This document shows positions 51,784 through 60,052 of a stretch of DNA of 64,000 nt, one piece after another. The stretch is from the NCBI GenBank assembly GCA_017983635.1, contig JAGOBA010000008.1, positions 1-64,000 of the forward strand, read 5' to 3'. This DNA is from Alphaproteobacteria bacterium (GTDB taxonomy: Bacteria > Pseudomonadota > Alphaproteobacteria > Micropepsales > Micropepsaceae). How positions within the stretch are numbered: position 1 is the first letter of the stretch; each line of letters begins with the position of its first letter. The position numbers were made by a program, and so were the translations under genes. The notes under the pieces were generated by a model, which did not search any database, was not told where the DNA came from, and saw only the letters and a program-made list of their open reading frames with translations.

Positions 51784-52814
51784 CCCTTCGCTTGCGAAGC
51801 TAAGCGAAGGCTGCCGCGCCGAAGCCACTTGGCGAAGGCGGGCGACGCTTCCGCAAGCTACGGCTCGGCAAGCCACCCTTCGCTAATCGGCGAGGCCGCA
51901 TCAGCTCACGCAAATGAGACATCTGAGACAGCGAGACGCTGTCCCACTTCACCCGCGCCCGCAGAAATCCGCACGCCGAACGCGCGAGCCGGTGGCGCGC
52001 TCGCAGCTTCGCCGCGGGCGTTGGTGGTGGTGCATAGAGTCCCCCGTAGCTTTCGTGAAGGGGGGACCGGAGCGTGACATCGCGGCTTCGGGTGGCGCGG
52101 CCACCTCTGCAATCGAAACCAGCGAAGCGTGCCCTGCGAAGCCCACTTGGGTGAAGCCGGGCGATGTGTTCGCAAGCCTCCTTCGAAGCGATGAGTTCAA
52201 GGCACCGTAGAGCGCGGCGAAGAATGCGTCGTCACTGTCCGCGATGCGCTTGCGATGAGCCGGCATCGATGTTCTCCCAACGGTACGTTTTTCCAGGTCA
52301 GCAGCCCTTTGAAGCTTGTCATGGGGCACAGGGGTCGGCTGCGCCACTTGAGCGGGTGATCGAAGGCGTGTCTGCCGCGCGACCCATGCGATCAAAGGCG
52401 GCTCGGTACGCTCTCGCGCGAGCCTAGACCGTTCGCACGATTTCACGCTTCCATCGGCAGCGCCGACGGCAAACGCAATTCCACCGATACTAAGATTGAG
52501 CGCCGAATATCGCCGAAAGCGCCGAAGCGGTCAAGAACAAAATGGCAACTTTTTTGTCGCAGGCGGTGCGTTGCGCCCGCAAGCGCTGCCAAGACCTTTC
52601 TGCAAGACTCTGATCCAAGACCGAACGCCAAGACCAAACTTCAAGACCGAAAGCCAAGACCGAAAGCCAAGACCGACGACACCCGCTGGCCGCGCCAGAG
52701 ATAGCGGCGGAGGAAGAGCGGGGCGAGGAGAGGTTGTGACAACCGGCATCGCCTAAGAACAACCGATCCGCCTATCCTCGGCCAGCCGAAGCCGCGACGA
52801 GAGGAGCCCCACAC
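51784..52814. other. Gene-poor region downstream of tRNA-Phe
   Basis: About 1 kb without a convincing gene; open frames in it have biased, unstructured composition. Two bases after the tRNA there is a perfect 9-bp inverted repeat (CCTTCGCTT / AAGCGAAGG, 51785-51810) which may end the tRNA transcript, though no T-run follows. CCACCCTTCGCT occurs at 51782 and again at 51873. A diverged longer similarity links about 51829-51862 (CTTGGCGAAGGCGGGCGACG) and about 52147-52180 (CTTGGGTGAAGCCGGGCGAT). The last quarter holds the 13-bp tandem array. Confidence 0.6.
52590..52680 (+). repeat. Seven-copy 13-bp tandem repeat
   Basis: Seven contiguous 13-base units fill 91 bases. Units 4-7 begin CAAGACC and the commonest form is CAAGACCGAAAGC; units 5 and 6 are identical, while the two outermost left units are the most diverged (CAAGACCTTTCTG, CAAGACTCTGATC). 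The 13-base period is not a multiple of three, so it is not a protein repeat. It lies 134 bases before the DinB-family start. Confidence 0.9.
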
Positions 52815-53354
52815 ATGACCACCGCCCCGCTAGTCACCCCCGGCTACGTCCGCACGATGGCCGCCTACAACAGCGAGATGAACCGCCGCAACTACGAAGC
52901 CGCCGCCCGCCTCACCGACGAAGAGCGCAAGCGCGAGCAGGGCGCCTTCTGGGGCTCGATCCACGGCACGCTGAGCCACCTGCTCTGGGCCGACCGCATG
53001 TGGATGTCGCGCTTCGACGGCTGGCCGCCGCCGGAGGTGCCCAGCAAAGACAGCGCCAAGATGATCGAAGACTTCAGGGCGCTGAAGGCGGAACGCGAGG
53101 CGGCCGACGCCAAGATCGAAGCCTTTGCCGCGCGCGTGGACGAGCCCTGGCTCGCGGCCGATCAAGTCTGGTTCTCAGGCGCGGCAGGGCGCGAGCTGCG
53201 CATGAAGCGCCACTTCCTCATGATGCATGTCTTCAACCACCAAACCCACCACCGCGGCCAAGCCCACGCCCTCATCACCGCCGCGAACGAACGCACCGGC
53301 GACACCGACCTCTTCCTGCTGATGCCGGTGCTGATGGCGGCGGGGGTGATTTAG
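52815..53354 (+). CDS. DinB-family (DUF664-like) metal-binding four-helix protein
   Basis: A 179-residue DinB/YfiT-like protein. The three metal-binding histidines are in GTLSHLLWADRMW and in MHVFNHQTHHRGQAHALI, the classic H-x-x-x-H pair. Family members are thiol transferases or stress-induced proteins; the reaction here is unknown. GAGAGGAG lies before the ATG. It stands alone between the tandem repeat and the restriction-like operon and has host-like base composition. Confidence 0.88.
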   Translation: MTTAPLVTPGYVRTMAAYNSEMNRRNYEAAARLTDEERKREQGAFWGSIHGTLSHLLWADRMWMSRFDGWPPPEVPSKDSAKMIEDFRALKAEREAADAKIEAFAARVDEPWLAADQVWFSGAAGRELRMKRHFLMMHVFNHQTHHRGQAHALITAANERTGDTDLFLLMPVLMAAGVI

Positions 53355-53380
53355 CTCGTAACCGCACCCGCGCCGCTTAT

Positions 53381-53403
53381 CCTCCCCGCCTCAGCGGGGG
53401 AGG
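53381..53403 (+). terminator. Hairpin after the DinB-family gene
   Basis: CCTCCCCGC, loop CTCA, then GCGGGGGAGG (one extra G bulged), 27 bases after the stop. It lacks a T-run, so it may instead be a REP-type palindrome. Confidence 0.4.
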
Positions 53404-53527
53404 GCGCGTTCGGGGAAAACGTTGGAGTGTGCCTGTCGAGGGCGGAAAGGGATTTCATTTCCCGGCTATTACACCAACACGAAATTGCGCTTCACACGGC
53501 TTAGAATCACGATCGCCGCCGCGAATC

Positions 53528-53645
53528 GGACACGATGTCCAATGTTGCCATGTAGCGACATATCTAGGTTGTCGTTGGCATATCTGGAAGGTAGCTCGCG
53601 CGGATTACCGCGAAACCGCGGCCGTTTATTCGCGCTAGATCTAGC
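53528..53645 (+). promoter_or_regulatory. Symmetric and repeated motifs in the leader of the methyltransferase operon
   Basis: In the 342-base gap before the methyltransferase three motifs lie close together. GGACA-CGA-TGTCC (53528-53540) is a perfect 5-bp dyad. CATATCT occurs at 53559 and 53579, exactly 20 bases (two helical turns) apart. GCTAGATCTAGC (53634-53645) is a 12-bp perfect palindrome, 51 bases upstream of the start. They look like binding sites for a controlling protein; none of the four downstream genes is an obvious helix-turn-helix regulator. The rest of the gap holds nothing recognisable. Confidence 0.45.
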
Positions 53646-53696
53646 CGGGGCGCCACTGTATGGTCCGCATCACTACATGATGGGACAAAAATACAA

Positions 53697-54677
53697 ATGG
53701 CACACGGGCGAAAACCACGCCTTTCGGCTGAGCTTGTCGTTCAGCCAACCGAGAAAACATGGAAGTTCTCCACACCCACGATCTGCCATACGAAGGTTGA
53801 GGACTTTTTGGCCCTCGCCCCAGAGCGAGGCCTGTTCGACCTCATCGTCACTTCGCCACCATACAATATCGGTAAGACCTACGAGCCCGCGCAAAAAGAA
53901 CTCAGTCGATATCTCCTGCAGCAAAAAAAAGTCGTGAAGGAGCTCGTGAAACGCCTGAAACCAACGGGCAGCATTTGCTGGCAAGTCGGAAATTTTGTCG
54001 AAAACGGTGAGATAGCTCCACTCGATCTGGAGTTTCACAAGATGTTTCGCAAGCTGGGACTAAAGCTGCGAAACCGAATTGTTTGGCGTTTCCGCCACGG
54101 TCTTCACAACACGCGGCGATTTAGCGGCCGTTACGAAGTCATCCTTTGGTACACGAAATCCGACAAATACACGTTCAACTTGGACGCGGTTCGAGTCCCA
54201 TCCAAGTACCCGGGGAAGAAGCACTATCGCGGCAGCAAGAAGGGCCAGTACTCTGGTCACCCATTGGGTAAGAATCCTTCGGATGTATGGGACGATTTTT
54301 GGGACATCCCAAACGTAAAAGGGAACCACATCGAGAAAACAGCGCACCCATGCCAATTTCCTGTCGGGCTTGTGGAGCGTCTAATTCTAGCGCTGACGAA
54401 GGAGAACGATGTCGTCTTCGATCCCTACGCTGGCGTCTGCTCGGCTGGCGTCGCCGCGGTGGTGCACGGCAGACGCTTTATCGGATGCGAGAAGCTAAAA
54501 AAATACACTGTCTTAGGCAGGAAGCGCCTCGATCTGGCCGTGGCGGGTCGCGCACGGTATCGCCATCATGACAAACCGATTTATGATCATACCAAGTCAA
54601 AGCTATCGCTAATGCCGCCCGAATTTGTCGAAGTTGCCCCCGGGCTGGGGCTCCACAGGACCACACCTTTGTGCTAG
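53697..54677 (+). CDS. Beta-class site-specific DNA methyltransferase
   Basis: A 326-residue DNA methyltransferase. The catalytic motif IV TSPPYN (residues 52-57) comes first and the SAM-binding motif I FDPYAGVCSAGVAA (about 241-254) late, so the domain order is that of the beta class. S-P-P-Y suggests N4-cytosine modification, although N6-adenine enzymes with this motif exist. Between them are RRFSGRYEVILWYTKSDKY and the motif X-like CQFPVGLVERLILAL. Motif I is unusual in having V-C-S where G-S-G-T is usual. It is the first gene of a four-gene operon, 55 bases before the ParB-like gene, and probably supplies self-protection. Base composition is lower in GC than the host region. The ribosome-binding site is weak. 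Confidence 0.9.
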   Translation: MAHGRKPRLSAELVVQPTEKTWKFSTPTICHTKVEDFLALAPERGLFDLIVTSPPYNIGKTYEPAQKELSRYLLQQKKVVKELVKRLKPTGSICWQVGNFVENGEIAPLDLEFHKMFRKLGLKLRNRIVWRFRHGLHNTRRFSGRYEVILWYTKSDKYTFNLDAVRVPSKYPGKKHYRGSKKGQYSGHPLGKNPSDVWDDFWDIPNVKGNHIEKTAHPCQFPVGLVERLILALTKENDVVFDPYAGVCSAGVAAVVHGRRFIGCEKLKKYTVLGRKRLDLAVAGRARYRHHDKPIYDHTKSKLSLMPPEFVEVAPGLGLHRTTPLC

Positions 54678-54732
54678 TAGCGTGTACATGATCCCTTGAG
54701 ATAGGTTCTTTCGCTTGAAAGAATAAGAACTA

Positions 54733-55992
54733 ATGCAACTTGGCTGGCCGCTTCCCAAACGAAAAGACCTAATAACGAAGTTGGCGAAGCTGACCGGGCG
54801 GCCCGTACATTCAGTATATTTTCAGGGCCGTCGTCAGGACCTTCCTGTTCACACGGTTTCGATAGATTTTCCCAAATACCGTTTGGACAACGGGCGTACC
54901 CGCTCGGCCCAAGCCGCGTATCTCGCTCAGCACCCTGACATGCGAGCGGATCTGTTCGAGAGTGATCTGGAGTCGGAGTCCGCCCAAAAGGCGCAGCACG
55001 AATTACTGCGAACAATGTTGGGGGGCGGCGAGAAAGACCTTCTGCGATTCTTCAGCACGCGCGAGCAGATGCAACCGTTCATTCTTACGGACATGGGTTT
55101 CGTATTGAACGGAAACCGTCGGCTGTGTGCGTTTCGAGAACTCGTTCTCATCGATAAGGCACTTAACGAGCCCAAGTTCTCGAACATAGAAGTAGTGTTC
55201 CTACCGCCTGCTGACGAACGCGAACTCGACAAGCTGGAGGCGTTGTACCAGCTTACAGAGGATATCAAGGAGGCATACAGCTGGACCGCGCGAGCGTACA
55301 TGCTGCGAGTCCGTCAGAAAGAGCATGGCTTCGACAATGAGGAGCTGTCGTCCATCTACCAACTGGCAGAGTCAGAGGTATCAGATCTGCTTGGAATGCT
55401 GAGCCTTGCTGAAGAATACCTCGATGAGAGAGGGAAGCCCAATCAATTCGTCGAGGTGGATGGCGACGAGTTCGCCTTTCGACAGCTCCTAAAGGCCCGT
55501 GTGAAGCTCGAAAACGAGGCCGAACGAGATGCAGTTCAGGAGCTGGCGTTTTGCGTAATCGAAAAGTGGGATGAGGGCCGCCTCTATGCGGTAATCCCGC
55601 GCCTCGCCGAGAATCTGCCTGAAATCCGCAGCGCCGTCGTCAAGGAGTTTCCTGCTCCGCCAAAGACAAAAACCAGCGAGGCAGCGTCTTTGCTTGGCAT
55701 GAAAACCGTCACCGTTGATCCAGTGACAACGGTGCTCAGTTCGGTGGAAAACAGGGACAAGGTGCGCGAAATCATCGCTGATGTGCTTGAAGTCGCGGCA
55801 GAACGAAAGAGAGAAGCGAAGCGCGGCAACCGCGTCATAACGCGGCTTAGTCGCGCGCACGAGCTGATCGTAAGCGCGTTGGCAGACTGGGATAAAGCCG
55901 CTGACAAGAAAGCGGTGGCATCGAAGATTGACGATATTTCGCTCAGCCTAGGTGAACTCCGAAAAAAGGCCGATAGTGACGGTTCGGATTGA
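54733..55992 (+). CDS. ParB-like (ParB/Srx-fold) protein of a restriction-type operon
   Basis: A 419-residue protein. An N-terminal region ends in the ParB/sulfiredoxin-like segment MQPFILTDMGFVLNGNRRLC with AFRELVLI (about 112-138; N-G-N-R-R-L is the family's nucleotide-binding motif). Helical segments follow (LDKLEALYQLTEDIKEAYSW; LSSIYQLAESEVSDLLGML) that resemble the ParB helix-turn-helix. A charged C-terminal region is probably alpha-helical. ParB-like domains hydrolyse or bind CTP/ATP, load onto DNA, or act as nucleases; I do not know which applies. There is no parA gene, so chromosome partition is unlikely. Its last 17 to 41 bases overlap the helicase gene, indicating coupled translation and a shared complex. 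Confidence 0.75.
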   Translation: MQLGWPLPKRKDLITKLAKLTGRPVHSVYFQGRRQDLPVHTVSIDFPKYRLDNGRTRSAQAAYLAQHPDMRADLFESDLESESAQKAQHELLRTMLGGGEKDLLRFFSTREQMQPFILTDMGFVLNGNRRLCAFRELVLIDKALNEPKFSNIEVVFLPPADERELDKLEALYQLTEDIKEAYSWTARAYMLRVRQKEHGFDNEELSSIYQLAESEVSDLLGMLSLAEEYLDERGKPNQFVEVDGDEFAFRQLLKARVKLENEAERDAVQELAFCVIEKWDEGRLYAVIPRLAENLPEIRSAVVKEFPAPPKTKTSEAASLLGMKTVTVDPVTTVLSSVENRDKVREIIADVLEVAAERKREAKRGNRVITRLSRAHELIVSALADWDKAADKKAVASKIDDISLSLGELRKKADSDGSD

Positions 55993-57760
55993 CTACGATC
56001 CAGAGACCGTTGAGGCGGTGCTTTCCACCACCGCCACCGGGCGATTCTGGGACATAACGGTCAGGACGGTTCGCGAGACCTCCGACGAAGCGCGCTCGTT
56101 GTCGGATACGGAGCTAAGGCTCCCCTGGTGGACGTTCATAGTTGGGCGACGGGCGCTCGCTTTTCAGGTCGCAACGAACGATATCCCCGTTGAATTCACC
56201 GCGCGCGCGTCCGATCGTCTCAAGGACGCGAACGATCGCGTTGAGCTACTCACCAATGTTCAATCCACGCCTGAGCTTTCTGACGCGGACCTATTGGAGG
56301 CGCTAAAGCGGCAGGGATTTGTCAGGCCACTAAAACCATTTCAAACGCGGAACTTGAGAAAACTACTGAGACTTCCGGTTGGTGCCACCTTCTCCGTTCC
56401 TGGCTCTGGCAAGACGACCGAGGCGTTGGCCTTCTTCGCGTTTTTCCGACAAAAGGATGCACGGCTGCTAGTGGTCGCCCCGAAGAACGCGTTTGCGGCG
56501 TGGGAAGAACAACTAGCAGAGTGTTTGGGACCCGACCTGAAGTTTGTACGGCTTATCGGGGGAAGAAATGCGATTGAGTGGATGGTTGAGAGTATCCAGC
56601 CATCGTTGATGCTCGTGACATACGAGCAGTTTCCAACCGTCTCGACGATATTGGCGAGATATCTAGCTCGCTCTGCGAGCTTTATGTTTCTAGATGAAAG
56701 CCACCGCATCAAGGGAGGGGTGCACAAGGTCAGAGCCAATGCGATCCTGCGCGTTGCTCCCGTGGCGGACTTCAAACTCATCCTTTCGGGCACGCCACTG
56801 CCTAACGCTGCTTCTGATTTGCTCCCTCAATTCAAGTTCATCGCACCAGAGCTAGTCGTAGACGACGAAAAGGTGATTGACGAGATAAAGCCCTTCTTTG
56901 TTCGCACGACAAAAAAGGACCTGGGATTGCGCGCGCCGGAACGCGTGTTGATGCGCGTTCCGATGGCGGAAGAGCAACGTGGACTTTACGAGTTGTTGAA
57001 GTCCGAACTCGCAAGATCTGCTCAAGAATCTCTGCGGCGGGAGCAGCGACGTGCCCTGCGTTCCATCGGTCGAAGCGCGGTGCGACTATTACAGTTCACG
57101 TCGAACCCATCGCTCCTCATCGGCAAGGTGCCTCAATTCGATGAGCTTTTGGGACAAGTCATAGAAGAGGGAGATAGTCCTAAACTCGATTGGGTGTGTC
57201 GACGCGCGCGGTATCTGGCCAGGAAAAACCACAAGGTAATAATATGGTCATCGTTCGTTGAGAACGTGGAGCTTCTGGCGGAAAGATTGTCGGATCTGGG
57301 TGCCGACTACATTCACGGCGGAGTAGAGACAAGTTCAGATGCGGAAGCCGATAGTCGCGAAACGCGAATTGCGCGCTTCCACAATGACCCGCATGCGATG
57401 GTGCTTGTAGCCAATCCGGCGGCGTGCGGCGAAGGTATCAGTCTGCATACTGTATGCGACCACGCTATTTACATAGACCGCAACTATAACGCCGCTCAAT
57501 ATCTACAGTCCGAAGACCGCATTCACCGTATTGGATCGGACAATCAGAAATTCGTGGAAATAGTCGTCTGTCCCGATTCAATCGATGACTCCGTACACTC
57601 AAGACTTCAAACCAAGATAGCAAGGATGGCCGAAGCTCTAGACGACGAGGGCCTCAGCGTGAGTCCTATCTCATTGGATGCGGATGAACTGAACCCAGAT
57701 GATGACGACGTCCTAGATCTTCTTAAGCACTTGGGCGATCCCACAAAAGCAGCGGCATGA
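55976..57760 (+). CDS. SNF2/DEAD-like helicase of the operon
   Basis: A 594-residue superfamily-2 helicase. A roughly 110-residue N-terminal domain of unknown fold precedes Walker A VPGSGKTTEA (Lys146), motif II DESHRIK (Asp240-Glu241), motif III LSGTPLPNAA (about 271), and the second RecA domain with VIIWSSFVENVELLAERL and motif VI YLQSEDRIHRIGSDNQ (about 510). The DESH box and Q-S-E-D-R-I-H-R-I-G motif place it with SNF2 translocases, although P-G-S-G-K-T replaces the usual G-L-G-K-T. It likely moves along DNA or remodels protein-DNA complexes. The GTG at 55976 follows AAAAAAGG by six bases; a GTG at 55952 is the alternative. The next gene overlaps it by 4 bases. Confidence 0.9.
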   Translation: MTVRIDYDPETVEAVLSTTATGRFWDITVRTVRETSDEARSLSDTELRLPWWTFIVGRRALAFQVATNDIPVEFTARASDRLKDANDRVELLTNVQSTPELSDADLLEALKRQGFVRPLKPFQTRNLRKLLRLPVGATFSVPGSGKTTEALAFFAFFRQKDARLLVVAPKNAFAAWEEQLAECLGPDLKFVRLIGGRNAIEWMVESIQPSLMLVTYEQFPTVSTILARYLARSASFMFLDESHRIKGGVHKVRANAILRVAPVADFKLILSGTPLPNAASDLLPQFKFIAPELVVDDEKVIDEIKPFFVRTTKKDLGLRAPERVLMRVPMAEEQRGLYELLKSELARSAQESLRREQRRALRSIGRSAVRLLQFTSNPSLLIGKVPQFDELLGQVIEEGDSPKLDWVCRRARYLARKNHKVIIWSSFVENVELLAERLSDLGADYIHGGVETSSDAEADSRETRIARFHNDPHAMVLVANPAACGEGISLHTVCDHAIYIDRNYNAAQYLQSEDRIHRIGSDNQKFVEIVVCPDSIDDSVHSRLQTKIARMAEALDDEGLSVSPISLDADELNPDDDDVLDLLKHLGDPTKAAA

Positions 57761-58602
57761 TGATTTCCGTGGGCCTCTTATATGACGCACAGAAGCTGCT
57801 TGCCACGGTGCAAGATACAGACATGACGGCGGCCGACCTTCAGAAGAGTTTCGCCAAGCTCGAAGTTGCCAAGTTCGCCTCGGTCCTCAGCGTCGCGCAG
57901 CAATGCCAGTGGCTTGAGGTAAATCACCTGGACATACTTGCGCTGAGCGCCAACGGGCGAAAAATTCACGATCTACATGACCCCGCCCTGCAGCTCCGGC
58001 ATCAACTGCGCGACATACTAAGCTGGACGAGCCCATCATGGGCAAAGAAAATCGCAGACGGGCGATCAGAAGCCCTCAGCAAGATGCCGGACGACGTGCG
58101 GCAAATATTCGACGAAGCCGGCCTTCTTGCCGAGATGACCCTTGAACTTAAGACCTGGTGGGACTCCATAGGCCTTGCCGCTCGCAATCGTCGTGGTGAG
58201 GCGAATATGCTGACTGGCAATACTGCAGAAAAAATGACCCTTGACTTTGAGGCCGAGCGAACCGGACAAAAGCCAAAGTGGATGAGTGCGGAGTCGAACT
58301 ACGCCGGGTACGACATTCTATCCATAGTTGGTCCGGAAGAGCCTCGACCGTGCCCTATCGAGGTAAAGGGTACTACGCTGCGTGCAAAAGAGGCGTTCTT
58401 TACGCTATCGCGCAACGAGTGGTCTGCTGCTCATGGCAATCCCGACTATCGCGTGCATCTTTGGCTTGTACGCGATGGCAAGCCCAGCCCCACTGATCAG
58501 CTAAGGGTGGTGACATCGGATCAGCTTGCTGCACATATCCCAACGAACAACGGCGACGGTAAGTGGGAGACTGTCCGCGTAGCGTTTTCCGTATTCTGGT
58601 AG
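57757..58602 (+). CDS. DUF3883-like protein, predicted PD-(D/E)XK nuclease
   Basis: A 281-residue protein. The N-terminal half (about 1-130) is a helical region of unknown family. The C-terminal half resembles DUF3883: a glutamate in NTAEKMTLDFEAERTG (about 154-166), Asp186 in NYAGYDILSI, and Glu202-x-Lys204 in CPIEVKGTT. This E...D...E-x-K arrangement is the active site of PD-(D/E)XK endonucleases. It is followed by ARFEKxL-like helix AFFTLSRNEWSAAH and YRVHLWLVRDGK. It is the fourth gene of the operon and starts within the helicase stop codon (ATGA), so it is the probable cutting effector of the system. Loss of GC relative to the host continues to its end. Confidence 0.78.
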   Translation: MMISVGLLYDAQKLLATVQDTDMTAADLQKSFAKLEVAKFASVLSVAQQCQWLEVNHLDILALSANGRKIHDLHDPALQLRHQLRDILSWTSPSWAKKIADGRSEALSKMPDDVRQIFDEAGLLAEMTLELKTWWDSIGLAARNRRGEANMLTGNTAEKMTLDFEAERTGQKPKWMSAESNYAGYDILSIVGPEEPRPCPIEVKGTTLRAKEAFFTLSRNEWSAAHGNPDYRVHLWLVRDGKPSPTDQLRVVTSDQLAAHIPTNNGDGKWETVRVAFSVFW

Positions 58603-59322
<720 letters not shown>

Positions 59323-59323
59323 A

Positions 59324-59403
59324 GAATTGGGTCAGAGTAGATTCGTTCTCCGCCCGCCATGCCGACCGACAAGCCGCAGCTACGTTTACTCTGACCCCAA
59401 TTC
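59324..59403. mobile_element. REPIN/MITE-like inverted-repeat element
   Basis: 80 bases bounded by GAATTGGGTCAGAGTA (59324-59339) and TACTCTGACCCCAATTC (59387-59403), reverse complements except for one inserted base. The GGGTCAGAGTA end sequence resembles the palindromic elements seen beside RAYT transposases in many proteobacteria. It starts immediately after the stop of the truncated monooxygenase. No coding capacity. Confidence 0.65.
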
Positions 59404-59451
59404 TCCCCATGAGTGGGCGGGGGACGCCCACGCTCCCAGGAGAGTGCCCGC

Positions 59452-59910
59452 ATGAGAACGACAGCGCTTACGATCGCCCTCGCGCTCGCCACCGCAGCAA
59501 ACGCCTTCGCCGCGCCAATGACAATCGCCGACAAGGACCTCGCGGCCACGCTCGAAGCACACGTGAAGGCCGTGCAATCCCGCGATCTCCCGGCCCTGGA
59601 AAAGACAATCACTACCGGCGAAGCTCTCGACCTCATCCTGCCGAACGGCAAGAGATTGACGACGCGCGCGGAATTCGTCGGTCTCCACCGCGACTGGTTC
59701 AACGAAACAAACTGGACCTGGACGCTAGAGCCGCTCGCCATCACAATGGCCGGCGACATGGCCATCATCACCGCTCACACGCACTACGAAGAACGCGAAG
59801 GCGCGAAAACCACGCAAACCGAGAACTACCTCTCCCTCGCCTTCCGCAAAGAAGGCGGCACCTGGCGCCTGGTGCATGATCAGAATACGCGGATTGCGAC
59901 GAAACATTGA
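59452..59910 (+). CDS. Secreted NTF2-like (SnoaL/DUF4440-type) protein
   Basis: A 152-residue exported protein. The signal peptide is [20 protein letters not shown], cleaved near AAP. The NTF2-like domain follows ([54 protein letters not shown]). Likely a periplasmic ligand-binding protein or small enzyme. AGGAGAG lies before the ATG at 59452. It begins 48 bases after the REPIN-like element. Confidence 0.85.
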   Translation: MRTTALTIALALATAANAFAAPMTIADKDLAATLEAHVKAVQSRDLPALEKTITTGEALDLILPNGKRLTTRAEFVGLHRDWFNETNWTWTLEPLAITMAGDMAIITAHTHYEEREGAKTTQTENYLSLAFRKEGGTWRLVHDQNTRIATKH

Positions 59911-60052
59911 AAGCGATACGGCGGCAGTAAACATATTCTCCTCGGGAGCCGCGGGAGCCGCGTGAGTCGCGGCAGTCGAGTGGAGAATGGGTATCACGTC
60001 ACCGTATTTTATGCACGACGGTTGCCGTCTGCAAAATTTCAGAAGCAAGTCG

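Noticed and set aside
51949-52446. 165-codon minus-strand frame after tRNA-Phe
   Set aside because: Low-complexity, no ribosome-binding site, no recognisable fold; treated as part of the gene-poor tract.
52590-52680. Possible CRISPR array
   Set aside because: Units are contiguous 13-mers with no spacers and no cas genes nearby.
53422-53937. Overlapping 171-codon frame at the start of the methyltransferase
   Set aside because: Different frame from the methyltransferase with no motif; the methyltransferase frame contains TSPPYN.
54733-55992. ParB-like gene as a chromosome- or plasmid-partition protein
   Set aside because: No parA, no parS-like repeats, and the gene is embedded in a restriction-type operon.
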